From positions 37,592,611-37,656,610 of the forward strand of contig CM056582.1 in NCBI GenBank assembly GCA_029721435.1: a stretch of 64,000 nucleotides of DNA. The letters are read 5' to 3'. The first letter of the stretch is position 1. Each line of letters begins with the position of its first letter. Position numbers and translations under genes: made by a program. Of this stretch, positions 9,234 to 22,157 are shown one piece after another. The notes beneath the pieces are model-generated. The model saw nothing but the letters and a program-made list of their open reading frames with translations, had not been told where the DNA came from and did no database searches. The stretch is from Gymnothorax reevesii (Eukaryota > Chordata > Actinopteri > Anguilliformes > Muraenidae).

Positions 9234-9306
9234 CAACCACGAAGGGACTCGAACCCTCAGTCTTCTGATCCGAAGTCAGACGCCTTATCCATTAGGCCAC
9301 GTGGTC
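9234..9306 (-). tRNA. tRNA-Arg (anticodon TCG), majority sequence, unit 3
   Basis: Decodes CGA arginine codons after charging by arginyl-tRNA synthetase. Read on the minus strand, all arms fold: acceptor GACCACG with CGTGGTT (one G1:U72 pair), D stem GCCT/AGGC, anticodon stem TCTGA/TCAGA with loop CTTCGGA, a 5-nt variable loop AGACT, and T stem GAGGG/CCCTT with loop TTCGAGT. The discriminator base is G73, there is no intron and no encoded CCA, as expected of a eukaryote. The internal Pol III promoter is present: A box TGGCCTAATGG at 9289-9299 and B box GGTTCGAGTCC at 9245-9255; the anticodon is at 9271-9273. A20 and C35, known arginine identity elements, are both present. Ten units carry exactly this sequence (3, 5, 7, 9, 10, 12, 15, 16, 17, 18). 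Whether any one copy is expressed cannot be told from sequence. Confidence 0.96.
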
Positions 9307-9498
9307 ATTGCATGACAAGGCTGACTCCGAACAGTGAGCTGTGAGAACTGACAGCGGTTGATCAGTGCCATGTCAAATAACCGCTGTCATGTTGAGTTAA
9401 ACAGCCCTGTCATTGAAAAACTCTCATGCTCAATCACTCTCCAGATCCAAACTCAGGTGTTTCGACCGTATGGTCAGGCTGAGCAATGTTAGCCCCTT

Positions 9499-12400
9499 GA
9501 CTGAAGTTTGGTGAGTTTTTTTCTCAGATTTCAGTGTTAGTAATACCAGCAAGATGATATGAAAAAACACCACCATCACACAACTATGCAAAGACTCAAG
9601 TCCTCAATCTTTTGATCCGGAGTCAGAAAGCTCCTCCATTAGGTGTCCTTTCATATTAGGTGACATCATTGGGGTTGACTTATGTTATTCCCTTAAACAA
9701 AGCCTTGTGAGTGTTAGTTTCAAGTTTCTGTTGCAGAAACTGTGACCAAGTCGTGTTAACAAGTACCAGCTTAAAAGAAAGTTTTTGTCTGAGAAACAGC
9801 TGGCAAGTGACATTAAAAAGCACCAGCACTAAACAACCATGAATGGTCTCCAACTGTCAGTCTTAATACTAGAGTGAACTAAATTATCCAATATTTGCCT
9901 GATGTATTAGTTCACATGGTCAGGTTGAGTTTTGCTTGTCCCTTGACAGTGGTTTTGTGAGTTTTGTCAAGGTTCTTTCTAAAACCGCAGCCAGATAACA
10001 TGAAAAACCACGACCAGAAGACACTTATGAAGGGACTCAGATCCTCAATGTTCTGGCTCAAAGTCAGAAACCTCACCTATTAGTTTGCTTTCATACATTA
10101 CTACTACTATGTTACATTCAAAAGCTCTGTTATTGAACAAGGTATGCTCAATTACCTTATCCAAAATCAGGTGCCCTGTGTATCGGACCGTAAAAAACAG
10201 CTTGCAAGTGATATAAACACAAGTGTCAAACAAGCAAGAAGGGACTACAGTCCTTCGTCTTCAGATCCGTAGTCAGGAATTTCTCCATTAGGGGCCCTTC
10301 ATATTAGGTAACATCATATGACTGAATTGCTTTATTGTCATGAAGAAAAGGTTCCAAGTTCTTTAACTGGTTTCTTTTGACGAAACAGCTACCAGTTCAT
10401 ATTAACAAGCACCAACTTTAAAGAAAGTTTTTATGTAGGAAATACCGCAAGATACATTAACAAGCACCCCCATGAAACACCCTTGAAGGTTCTCCAACAA
10501 TCAATCCGAAGATCAGGGCCATGTTGGAATAGTGTTTTTTGTCACGGAAAGTGGCTAACTTCTAGAAAATGAGCTGGAAGTGTATACACGGCAGCCATGA
10601 GAAGTGTATTCCAGTTTTGTAAATGTAAAGAAAAGGTGCTTCAATGCTTCCTAACGTATCACCTTTGACATAGGGTACACGAAACCATTCTTCATAAAAA
10701 CAAAGGTGATAACGCCATCCAGCCATTCAGTGTGGCTGAACCATTTAAAGTGACGACCATCCATACGGGCAATCACAAAAAACAAAGGAACGTGATGGGC
10801 AAGAATGGCATGATCAAGTTGGCCAGTAAATGCATTGGATTGTCGTAGCAGCACGGTTGTCTTCCTTAGCCGTTTTGAATTCCCCTTTACACCTCTCCTT
10901 TACCTCATGACATTATCCAATTGTGGTTGAAGAAACGTTTATGGACATTAGAGCATATGACGTCATTTTTTGTCTATTCAAATTCTGCAGCAAAGTTATA
11001 TAACTTATCCTTTATATGCCATATGATTAGGTCACACGGTCAGGTTGAATTATACTAGTCCTTTAATTGAAGCCTCATGTTTTTTCAGGTTAATTTTTAA
11101 GAAACAGCTGTCTACTTTTAAAATGCACACGCGTTAAAGTATTGTTAAGGGTCTCTTTAATCTTCTGAACCAAGGACTGACACCTTATCCATTCGATCAC
11201 ACAGTCAGTTTCCATGATGTCAGCTCCATAGAATTAAAAACAGTAAAATGGACGATGTCATGGAGTTGTGGGGATCTGAAGGGAGCTTAAAATGGCCACC
11301 CTTATTGATAAGTAAGTATTCCTATTGTGACACCTGAAAGGGAAGATCATAGAATTCCACAAAGGTTGGCCAGAATATACAAGCAGCATAGGTAGTTTCA
11401 CTCAAGTCTGCCCACTCTTTGATGCAATTGTCAGTGCCCTTTTACTACAGTGTTTGAATTCTATGGATAGCTTAAGGGAGTGTCAGCAGACTTTTATAAT
11501 ACTATCTTGTATTCACTATTGACACAATAGGGACTTTAAGCAAGGGCGGATTTTGCGACGGCTACGGCACCCGGATATAGATCTGCACTCCGCTGATCGA
11601 GACTGAAGCCGTTGTGCCGGCGTTCTTTGCCGTAGCAGGCTGATCTACCATGGGGAAAGAACCAATCTCATGTGGCCACTACAACGCTTGGTTCAGGAGA
11701 TTGAAAATGTTTTCTATCATTGATTGTGACACACAAAACATTATGTGTTTCAGTGGACTTTTCACACAGACACAGGATACTGTGTAAATTTCGCTGAGTA
11801 AAACCATAGTGAACAATTTTCTGCTGCGGGCTATATTCTCCCCTCATCCCAGCATGGCATACGGTACTTAATTTCTCTACCCTGTAAACATCTATATTTA
11901 CTCACATGTACATTAGTCTTTCTTCTACTGCTGTGCATGAAAAGTACACATATGATGTATATAAATGCACACTCCCATGCACTTTACCATTCATTTACAC
12001 TCTGATTAGATGTGTGCTTTAATTGTCAAACTTTACGTCTTTTTAAAATTGAATTGCTCAAAGTAAAGTTTATTAAAAAGATGCACATTTCTTTTGGTTA
12101 TGCTCTGTTCCTGTACTTGGCATAATGACAACAAATTTGAATATTGTAATCAAATATTAACTGTTTCCCATTTCCCCTAAATCTATGACATCTACTCCTT
12201 TTGCCAGTGGGAGCAGGACGAATGAGCACTCACACTGAATTAACTACTTTGCTGACAAACCCCGATTAAAATCCACTGTTGTTTAAAGTCTCTGCTGGAT
12301 TTGACAGTGACAGCACCAGCACTTGAGACACTTTTTTCCAGGTGCCATAGGCATTGCAAAATCTGCCATTGTTGCTGGTCCAGATGAAATGCACAATTCC

Positions 12401-12664
12401 AACCACGGAGGGACTCGAACCCTCAGTCTTCTGATCCGAAGTCAGACGCCTTATCCATTAGGCCACGTGGTCATTGCATGACAAGGCTGACTCCGAACAG
12501 TGAGCTGTGAGAACTGACAGCGGTTGATCAGTGCCATGTCAAATAACCGCTGTCATGTTGAGTTAAACAGCCCTGTCATTGAAAAACTCTCATGCTCAAT
12601 CACTCTCCAGATCCAAACTAAGGTGTTTCGACCGTATGGTCAGGCTGAGCAATGTTAGCCCCTT
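9499..12664. repeat. Array unit 4 (class B)
   Basis: The left part matches unit 1 (TAATACC, CTAGAGTGAAC). From about 11310 it carries class B marks (AAGTAAGTATT, CCAGAATATAC, GATCGAGAC, CTCATGTGG). GCTGCGGGC near 11824 is shared only with unit 7. AACTAAGG near 12617 is private. Confidence 0.97.
12400..12472 (-). tRNA. tRNA-Arg (TCG), C65 variant, unit 4
   Basis: One change from the majority: C65 (plus-strand G at 12408), which turns the G49:U65 wobble of the T stem into a G:C pair. This should be harmless or stabilising. Confidence 0.94.
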
Positions 12665-15600
12665 GACTGAAGTTTGGTGAGTTTTTTTCTCAGATTTCAG
12701 TGTTAGTAACACCAGCAAGATGATATGAAAAAACACCACCATCACACAACTATGCAAAGACTCAAGTCCTCAATCTTTTGATCCGGAGTCAGAAAGCTCC
12801 TCCATTAGGTGTCCTTTCATATTAGGTGACATCATTGGGGTTGACTTATGTTATTCCCTTAAACAAAGCCTTGTGAGTGTTAGTTTCAAGTTTCTGTTGC
12901 AGAAACTGTGACCAAGTCGTGTTAACAAGTACCAGCTTAAAAGAAAGTTTTTGTCTGAGAAACAGCTGGCAAGTGACATTAAAAAGCACCAGCACTAAAC
13001 AACCATGAATGGTCTCCAACTGTCAGTCTTAATACTTGAGTCAACTAAATTATCCAATATTTGCCTGATGTATTAGTTCACATGGTCAGGTTGAGTTTTG
13101 CTTGTCCCTTGACAGTGGTTTTGTGAGTTTTGTCAAGGTTCTTTCTAAAACCGCAGCCAGATAACATGAAAAACCACGACCAGAAGACACTTATGAAGGG
13201 ACTCAGATCCTCAATGTTCTGGCTCAAAGTCAGAAACCTCACCTATTAGTTTGCTTTCATACATTACTACTACTATGTTACATTCAAAAGCTCTGTTATT
13301 GAACAAGGTATGCTCAATTACCTTATCTAAAATCAGGTGCCCTGTGTATCGGACCGTAAAAAACAGCTTGCAAGTGATATAAACACAAGTGTCAAACAAG
13401 CAAGAAGGGACTACAGTCCTTCGTCTTCAGATCCGTAGTCAGGAATTTCTCCATTAGGGGCCCTTCATATTAGGTAACATCATATGACTGAATTGCTTTA
13501 TTGTCATGAAGAAAAGGTTCCAAGTTCTTTAACTGGTTTCTTTTGACGAAACAGCTACCAGTTCATATTAACAAGCACCAACTTTAAAGAAAGTTTTTAT
13601 GTAGGAAATACCGCAAGATACATTAACAAGCACCCCCATGAAACACCCTTGAAGGTTCTCCAACAATCAATCCGAAGATCAGGGCCATGTTGGAATAGTG
13701 TTTTTTGTCACGGAAAGTGGCTAACTTCTAGAAAATGAGCTGGAAGTGTATACACGGCAGCCATGAGAAGTGTATTCCAGTTTTGTAAATGTAAAGAAAA
13801 GGTGCTTCAATGCTTCCTAACGTATCACCTTTGACATAGGGTACACGAAACCATTCTTCATAAAAACAAAGGTGATAACGCCATCCAGCCATTCAGTGTG
13901 GCTGAACCATTTAAAGTGACGACCATCCATACGGGCAATCACAAAAAACAAAGGAACGTGATGGGCAAGAATGGCATGATCAAGTTGGCCAGTAAATGCA
14001 TTGGATTGTCGTAGCAGCACGGTTGTCTTCCTTAGCCGTTTTGAATTCCCCTTTACACCTCTCCTTTACCTCATGACATTATCCAATTGTGGTTGAAGAA
14101 ACGTTTATGGACATTAGAGCATATGACGTCATTTTTTGTCTATTCAAATTCTGCAGCAAAGTTATATAACTTATCCTTTATATGCCATATGATTAGGTCA
14201 CACGGTCAGGTTGAATTATACTAGTCCTTTAATTGAAGCCTCATGTTTTTTCAGGTTAATTTTTAAGAAACAGCCGTCTACTTTTAAAATGCACACGCGT
14301 TAAAGTATTGTTAAGGGTCTCTTTAATCTTCTGAACCAAGGACTGACACCTTATCCATTCGATCACACAGTCAGTTTCCATGATGTCAGCTCCATAGAAT
14401 TAAAAACAGTAAAATGGACGATGTCATGGAGTTGTGGGGATCTGAAGGGAGCTTAAAATGGCCACCCTTATTGATAAGTAAGTATTCCTATTGTGACACC
14501 TGAAAGGGAAGATCATAGAATTCCACAAAGGTTGGCCAGAATATACAAGCAGCATAGGTAGTTTCACTCAAGTCTGCCCACTCTTTGATGCAATTGTCAG
14601 TGCCCTTTTACTACAGTGTTTGAATTCTATGGATAGCTTAAGGGAGTGTCAGCAGACTTTTATAATACTATCTTGTATTCACTATTGACACAATAGGGAC
14701 TTTAAGCAAGGGCGGATTTTGCGACGGCTACGGAACCCGGATATAGATCTGCACTCCGCTGATCGAGACTGAAGCCGTTGTGCCGGCGTTCTTTGCCGTA
14801 GCAGGCTGATCTACCATGGGGAAAGAACCAATCTCATGTGGCCACTACAACGCTTGGTTCAGGAGATTGAAAATGTTTTCTATCATTGATTGTGACACAC
14901 AAAACATTATGTGTTTCAGTGGACTTTTCACACAGACACAGGATACTGTGTAAATTTCGCTGAGTAAAACCATAGTGAACAATTTTCTGCTGCAGGCTAT
15001 ATTCTCCCCTCATCCCAGCATGGCATACGGTACTTAATTTCTCTCCCCTGTAAACATCTATATTTACTCACATGTACATTAGTCTTTCTTCTACTGCTGT
15101 GCATGAAAAGTACACATATGATGTATATAAATGCACACTCCCATGCACTTTACCATTCATTTACACTCTGATTAGATGTGTGCTTTAATTGTCAAACTTT
15201 ACGTCTTTTTAAAATTGAATTGCTCAAAGTAAAGTTTATTAAAAAGATGCACATTTCTTTTGGTTATGCTCTGTTCCTGTACTTGGCATAATGACAACAA
15301 ATTTGAATATTGTAATCAAATATTAACTGTTTCCCATTTCCCCTAAATCTATGACATCTACTCCTTTTGCCAGTGGGAGCAGGACGAATGAGCACTCACA
15401 CTGAATTAACTACTTTGCTGACATACCCCGATTAAAATCCACTGTTGTTTAAAGTCTCTGCTGGATTTGACAGTGACAGCACCAGCACTTGTGACACTTT
15501 TTTCCAGGTGCCATAGGCATTGCAAAATCTGCCATTGTTGCTGGTCCAGATGAAATGCACAATTCCAACCACGAAGGGACTCGAACCCTCAGTCTTCTGA

Positions 15601-15830
15601 TCCGAAGTCAGACGCCTTATCCATTAGGCCACGTGGTCATTGCATGACAAGGCTGACTCCGAACAGTGAGCTGTGAGAACTGACAGCGGTTGATCAGTGC
15701 CATGTCAAATAACCGCTGTCATGTTGAGTTAAACAGCCCTGTCATTGAAAAACTCTCATGCTCAATCACTCTCCAGATCCAAACTCAGGTGTTTCGACCG
15801 TATGGTCAGGCTGAGCAATGTTAGCCCCTT
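12665..15830. repeat. Array unit 5 (class B)
   Basis: Shares TTATCTAAAAT near 13323 only with unit 8, plus AACAGCCGTC and CGGAACCCGG with several class B units. Private changes are CTCTCCCCTG near 15042, ACATACCCC near 15421 and CTTGTGACAC near 15488. Confidence 0.97.
15566..15638 (-). tRNA. tRNA-Arg (TCG), majority sequence, unit 5
   Basis: Identical to the unit 3 gene across 73 nt. Confidence 0.96.
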
Positions 15831-18800
15831 GACTGAAGTTTGGTGAGTTTTTTTCTCAGATTTCAGTGTTAGTAACACCAGCAAGATGATATGAAAAAAC
15901 ACCACCATCACACAACTATGCAAAGACTCAAGTCCTCAATCTTTTGATCCGGAGTCAGAAAGCTCCTCCATTAGGTGTCCTTTCATATTAGGTGACATCA
16001 TTGGGGTTGACTTATGTTATTCCCTTAAACAAAGCCTTGTGAGTGTTAGTTTCAAGTTTCTGTTGCAGAAACTGTGACCAAGTCGTGTTAACAAGTACCA
16101 GCTTAAAAGAAAGTTTTTGTCTGAGAAACAGCTGGCAAGTGACATTAAAAAGCACCAGCACTAAACAACCATGAATGGTCTCCAACTGTCAGTCTTAATA
16201 CTTGAGTCAACTAAATTATCCAATATTTGCCTGATGTATTAGTTCACATGGTCAGGTTGAGTTTTGCTTGTCCCTTGACAGTGGTTTTGTGAGTTTTGTC
16301 AGGGTTCTTTCTAAAACCGCAGCCAGATAACATGAAAAACCACGACCAGAAGACACTTATGAAGGGACTCAGATCCTCAATGTTCTGGCTCAAAGTCAGA
16401 AACCTCACCTATTAGTTTGCTTTCATACATTACTACTACTATGTTACATTCAAAAGCTCTGTTATTGAACAAGGTATGCTCAATTACCTTATCCAAAATC
16501 AGGTGCCCTGTGTATCGGACCGTAAAAAACAGCTTGCAAGTGATATAAACACAAGTGTCAAACAAGCAAGAAGGGACTACAGTCCTTCGTCTTCAGATCC
16601 GTAGTCAGGAATTTCTCCATTAGGGGCCCTTCATATTAGGTAACATCATATGACTGAATTGCTTTATTGTCATGAAGAAAAGGTTCCAAGTTCTTTAACT
16701 GGTTTCTTTTGACGAAACAGCTACCAGTTCATATTAACAAGCACCAACTTTAAAGAAAGTTTTTATGTAGGAAATACCGCAAGATACATTAACAAGCACC
16801 CCCATGAAACACCCTTGAAGGTTCTCCAACAATCAATCCGAAGATCAGGGCCATGTTGGAATAGTGTTTTTTGTCACGGAAAGTGGCTAACTTCTAGAAA
16901 ATGAGCTGGAAGTGTATACACGGCAGCCATGAGAAGTGTATTCCAGTTTTGTAAATGTAAAGAAAAGGTGCTTCAATGCTTCCTAACGTATCACCTTTGA
17001 CATAGGGTACACGAAACCATTCTTCATAAAAACAAAGGTGATAACGCCATCCAGCCATTCAGTGTGGCTGAACCATTTAAAGTGACGACCATCCATACGG
17101 GCAATCACAAAAAACAAAGGAACGTGATGGGCAAGAATGGCATGATCAAGTTGGCCAGTAAATGCATTGGATTGTCGTAGCAGCACGGTTGTCTTCCTTA
17201 GCCGTTTTGAATTCCCCTTTACACCTCTCCTTTACCTCATGACATTATCCAATTGTGGTTGAAGAAACGTTTATGGACATTAGAGCATATGACGTCATTT
17301 TTTGTCTATTCAAATTCTGCAGCAAAGTTATATAACTTATCCTTTATATGCCATATGATTAGGTCACACGGTCAGGTTGAATTATACTAGTCCTATAATT
17401 GAAGCCTCATGTTTTTTCAGGTTAATTTTTAAGAAGCAGCTGTCTACTTTTAAAATGCACACGCGTTAAAGTATTGTTAAGGGTCTCTTTAATCTTCTGA
17501 ACCAAGGACTGACACCTTATCCATTCGATCACACAGTCAGTTTCCATGATGTCAGCTCCATAGAATTAAAAACAGTAAAATGGACGATGTCATGGAGTTG
17601 TGGGGATCTGAAGGGAGCTTAAAATGGCCACCCTTATTGATAAGAAAGTATTCCTATTGTGACACCTGAAAGGGAAGATCATAGAATTCCACAAAGGTTG
17701 GCCAGTATATACAAGCAGCATAGGTAGTTTCACTCAAGTCTGCCCACTCTTTGATGCAATTGTCAGTGCCCTTTTACTACAGTGTTTGAATTCTATGGAT
17801 AGCTTAAGGGAGTGTCAGCAGACTTTTATAATACTATCTTGTATTCACTATTGACACAATAGGGACTTTAAGCAAGGGCGGATTTTGCGACGGCTACGGC
17901 ACCCGGATATAGATCTGCACTCCACTGATCTAGACTGAAGCCATTGTGCCGGCGTTCTTTGCCGTAGCAGGCTGATCTACCATGGGGAAAGAACCAATCT
18001 CACGTGGCCACTACAACGCTTGGTTCAGGAGATTGAAAATGTTTTCTATAATTGATTGTGACACACTAAACATTATGTGTTTCAGTGGACTTTTCACACA
18101 GACACAGGATACTGTGTAAATTTCGCTGAGTAAAACCATAGTGAACAATTTTCTGCTGCAGGCTATATTCTCCCCTCATCCCAGCATGGCATACGGTACT
18201 TAATTTCTCTACCCTGTAAACATCTATATTTACTCACATGTACATTAGTCTTTCTTCTACTGCTGTGCATGAAAAGTACACATATGATGTATATAAATGC
18301 ACACTCCCATGCACTTTACCATTCATTTACACTCTGATTAGATGTGTGCTTTAATTATTAAACTTTACGTCTTTTTAAAATTGAATTGTTCAAAGTAAAG
18401 TTTATTAAAAAGATGCACATTTCTTTTGGTTATGCTCTGTTCCTGTACTTGGAATAATGACAATAAATTTGAATATTGTAATCAAATATTAACTGTTTCC
18501 CATTTCCCCTAAATCTATGACATCCTTTTGCCAGTGGGAGCAGGACGAATGAGCACTCACACTGAATTAATTACTTTGCTGACAAACCCCAATTAAAATC
18601 CACTGTTGTTTAATGTCTCTGCTGGATTTGACAGTGACAGCACCAGCACTTGGGACACATTTTTCCAGGTGCCATAGGCATTGCAAAATCTGCCATTGTT
18701 GCTGGTCCAGATGAAATGCACAATTCCAACCACGAAGGGACTCGAACCCTCAGTCTTCTGATCCAAAGTCAGACGCCTTATCCATTAGGCCACGTGGTCA

Positions 18801-18991
18801 TTGCATGACAAGGCTGACTCCGAACAGTGAGCTGTGAGAACTGACAGCGGTTGATCAGTGCCATGTCAAATAACCGCTGTCATGTTGAGTTAAACAGCCC
18901 TGTCATTGAAAAACTCTCATGCTCAATCACTCTCCAGATCCAAACTCAGGTGTTTCGACCGTATGGTCAGGCTGAGCAATGTTAGCCCCTT
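15831..18991. repeat. Array unit 6 (class A, most diverged, 5-bp deletion)
   Basis: Class A marks with the largest number of private changes by eye, concentrated right of about 17395: CCTATAATTG, AAGAAGCAGC, AGCCATTGTG, ATTATTAAAC, GGAATAATG, a 5-bp deletion in GACATCCTTTTG near 18522, CCCAATTAAAA and GGGACACATT. Its tRNA has a changed anticodon. Confidence 0.97.
18727..18799 (-). tRNA. tRNA-Arg body with TTG anticodon, unit 6
   Basis: The only difference from the majority gene is C35 to T, giving loop CTTTGGA and anticodon TTG at 18764-18766, which would read CAA (glutamine). C35 is a main arginine identity base, so arginine charging should drop sharply. A20 and the rest of the Arg body remain, so efficient glutamine charging is not assured. 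It may be an orphan isoacceptor or a decaying gene; the surrounding unit is also the most diverged. Confidence 0.85.
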
Positions 18992-21900
18992 GACTGAAGT
19001 TTGGTGAGTTTTTTTCTCAGATTTCAGTGTTAGTAACACCAGCAAGATGATATGAAAAAACACCACCATCACACGACTATGCAAAGACTCAAGTCCTCAA
19101 TCTTTTGATCCGGAGTCAGAAAGCTCCTCCATTAGGTGTCCTTTCATATTAGGTGACATCATTGGGGTTGACTTATGTTATTCCCTTAAACAAAGACTTG
19201 TGAGTGTTAGTTTCAAGTTTCTGTTGCAGAAACTGTGACCAAGTCGTGTTAACAAGTACCAGCTTAAAAGAAAGTTTTTGTCTGAGAAACAGCTGGCAAG
19301 TGACATTAAAAAGCACCAGCACTAAACAACCATGAATGGTCTCCAACTGTCAGTCTTAATACTAGAGTGAACTAAATTATCCAATATTTGCCTGATGTAT
19401 TAGTTCACATGGTCAGGTTGAGTTTTGCTTGTCCCTTGACAGTGGTTTTGTGAGTTTTGTCAAGGTTCTTTCTAAAACCGCAGCCAGATAACATGAAAAA
19501 CCACGACCAGAAGACACTTATGAAGGGACTCAGATCCTCAATGTTCTGGCTCAAAGTCAGAAACCTCACCTATTAGTTTGCTTTCATACATTACTACTAC
19601 TATGTTACATTCAAAAGCTCTGTTATTGAACAAGGTATGCTCAATTACCTTATCCAAAATCAGGTGCCCTGTGTATCGGACCGTAAAAAACAGCTTGCAA
19701 GTGATATAAACACAAGTGTCAAACAAGCAAGAAGGGACTACAGTCCTTCGTCTTCAGATCCGTAGTCAGGAATTTCTCCATTAGGGGCCCTTCATATTAG
19801 GTAACATCATATGACTGAATTGCTTTATTGTCATGAAGAAAAGGTTCCAAGTTCTTTAACTGGTTTCTTTTGACGAAACAGCTACCAGTTCATATTAACA
19901 AGCACCAACTTTAAAGAAAGTTTTTATGTAGGAAATACCGCAAGATACATTAACAAGCACCCCCATGAAACACCCTTGAAGGTTCTCCAACAATCAATCC
20001 GAAGATCAGGGCCATGTTGGAATAGTGTTTTTTGTCACGGAAAGTGGCTAACTTCTAGAAAATGAGCTGGAAGTGTATACACGGCAGCCATGAGAAGTGT
20101 ATTCCAGTTTTGTAAATGTAAAGAAAAGGTGCTTCAATGCTTCCTAACGTATCACCTTTGACATAGGGTACACGAAACCATTCTTCATAAAAACAAAGGT
20201 GATAACGCCATCCAGCCATTCAGTGTGGCTGAACCATTTAAAGTGACGACCATCCATACGGGCAATCACAAAAAACAAAGGAACGTGATGGGCAAGAATG
20301 GCATGATCAAGTTGGCCAGTAAATGCATTGGATTGTCGTAGCAGCACGGTTGTCTTCCTTAGCCGTTTTGAATTCCCCTTTACACCTCTCCTTTACCTCA
20401 TGACATTATCCAATTGTGGTTGAAGAAACGTTTATGGACATTAGAGCATATGACGTCATTTTTTGTCTATTCAAATTCTGCAGCAAAGTTATATAACTTA
20501 TCCTTTATATGCCATATGATTAGGTCACACGGTCAGGTTGAATTATACTAGTCCTTTAATTGAAGCCTCATGTTTTTTCAGGTTAATTTTTAAGAAACAG
20601 CTGTCTACTTTTAAAATGCACACGCGTTAAAGTATTGTTAAGGGTCTCTTCAATCTTCTGAACCAAGGACTGACACCTTATCCATTCGATCACACAGTCA
20701 GTTTCCATGATGTCAGCTCCATAGAATTAAAAACAGTAAAATGGACGATGTCATGGAGTTGTGGGGATCTGAAGGGAGCTTAAAATGGCCACCCTTATTG
20801 ATAAGTAAGTATTCCTATTGTGACACCTGAAAGGGAAGATCATAGAATTCCACAAAGGTTGGCCAGAATATACAAGCAGCATAGGTAGTTTCACTCAAGT
20901 CTGCCCACTCTTTGATGCAATTGTCAGTGCCCTTTTACTACAGTGTTTGAATTCTATGGATAGCTTAAGGGAGTGTCAGCAGACTTTTATAATACTATCT
21001 TGTATTCACTATTGACACAATAGGGACTTTAAGCAAGGGCGGATTTTGCGACGGCTACGGCACCCGGATATAGATCTGCACTCCGCTGATCGAGACTGAA
21101 GCCGTTGTGCCGGCGTTCTTTGCCGTAGCAGGCTGATCTACCATGGGGAAAGAACCAATCTCATGTGGCCACTACAACGCTTGGTTCAGGAGATTGAAAA
21201 TGTTTTCTATCATTGATTGTGACACACAAAACATTATGTGTTTCAGTGGACTTTTCACACAGACACAGGATACTGTGTAAATTTCGCTGAGTAAAACCAT
21301 AGTGAACAATTTTCTGCTGCGGGCTATATTCTCCCCTCATCCCAGCATGGCATACGGTACTTAATTTCTCTACCCTGTAAACATCTATATTTACTCACAT
21401 GTACATTAGTCTTTCTTCTACTGCTGTGCATGAAAAGTACACATATGATGTATATAAATGCACACTCCCATGCACTTTACCATTCATTTACACTCTGATT
21501 AGATGTGTGCTTTAATTGTCAAACTTTACGTCTTTTTAAAATTGAATTGCTCAAAGTAAAGTTTATTAAAAAGATGCACATTTCTTTTGGTTATGCTCTG
21601 TTCCTGTACTTGGCATAATGACAACAAATTTGAATATTGTAATCAAATATTAACTGTTTCCCATTTCCCCTAAATCTATGACATCTACTCCTTTTGCCAG
21701 TGGGAGCAGGACGAATGAGCACTCACACTGAATTAACTACTTTGCTGACAAACCCCGATTAAAATCCACTGTTGTTTAAAGTCTCTGCTGGATTTGACAG
21801 TGGCAGCACCAGCACTTGAGACACTTTTTTCCAGGTGCCATAGGCATTGCAAAATCTGCCATTGTTGCTGGTCCAGATGAAATGCACAATTCCAACCACG

Positions 21901-22157
21901 AAGGGACTCGAACCCTCAGTCTTCTGATCCGAAGTCAGACGCCTTATCCATTAGGCCACGTGGTCATTGCATGACAAGGCTGACTCCGAACAGTGAGCTG
22001 TGAGAACTGACAGCGGTTGATCAGTGCCATGTCAAATAACCGCTGTCATGTTGAGTTAAACAGCCCTGTCATTGAAAAACTCTCATGCTCAATCACTCTC
22101 CAGATCCAAACTCAGGTGTTTCGACCGTATGGTCAGGCTGAGCAATGTTAGCCCCTT
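18992..22157. repeat. Array unit 7 (class B)
   Basis: Closest to unit 4: both have CTAGAGTGAAC and the rare GCTGCGGGC (near 21317). Private changes are CACGACTATG near 19073, AAAGACTTG near 19192, TTCAATC near 20650 and GTGGCAGC near 21800. Confidence 0.97.
21893..21965 (-). tRNA. tRNA-Arg (TCG), majority sequence, unit 7
   Basis: Identical to the unit 3 gene across 73 nt. Confidence 0.96.

Larger units (their letters stand above)
6333..9498. repeat. Array unit 3 (class A)
   Basis: Class A copy with private AATAGACG near 8083, ATTGTAACACC near 8159 and CTACAGCACC near 8397. Its tRNA is the first in the window with the majority sequence. Confidence 0.97.
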
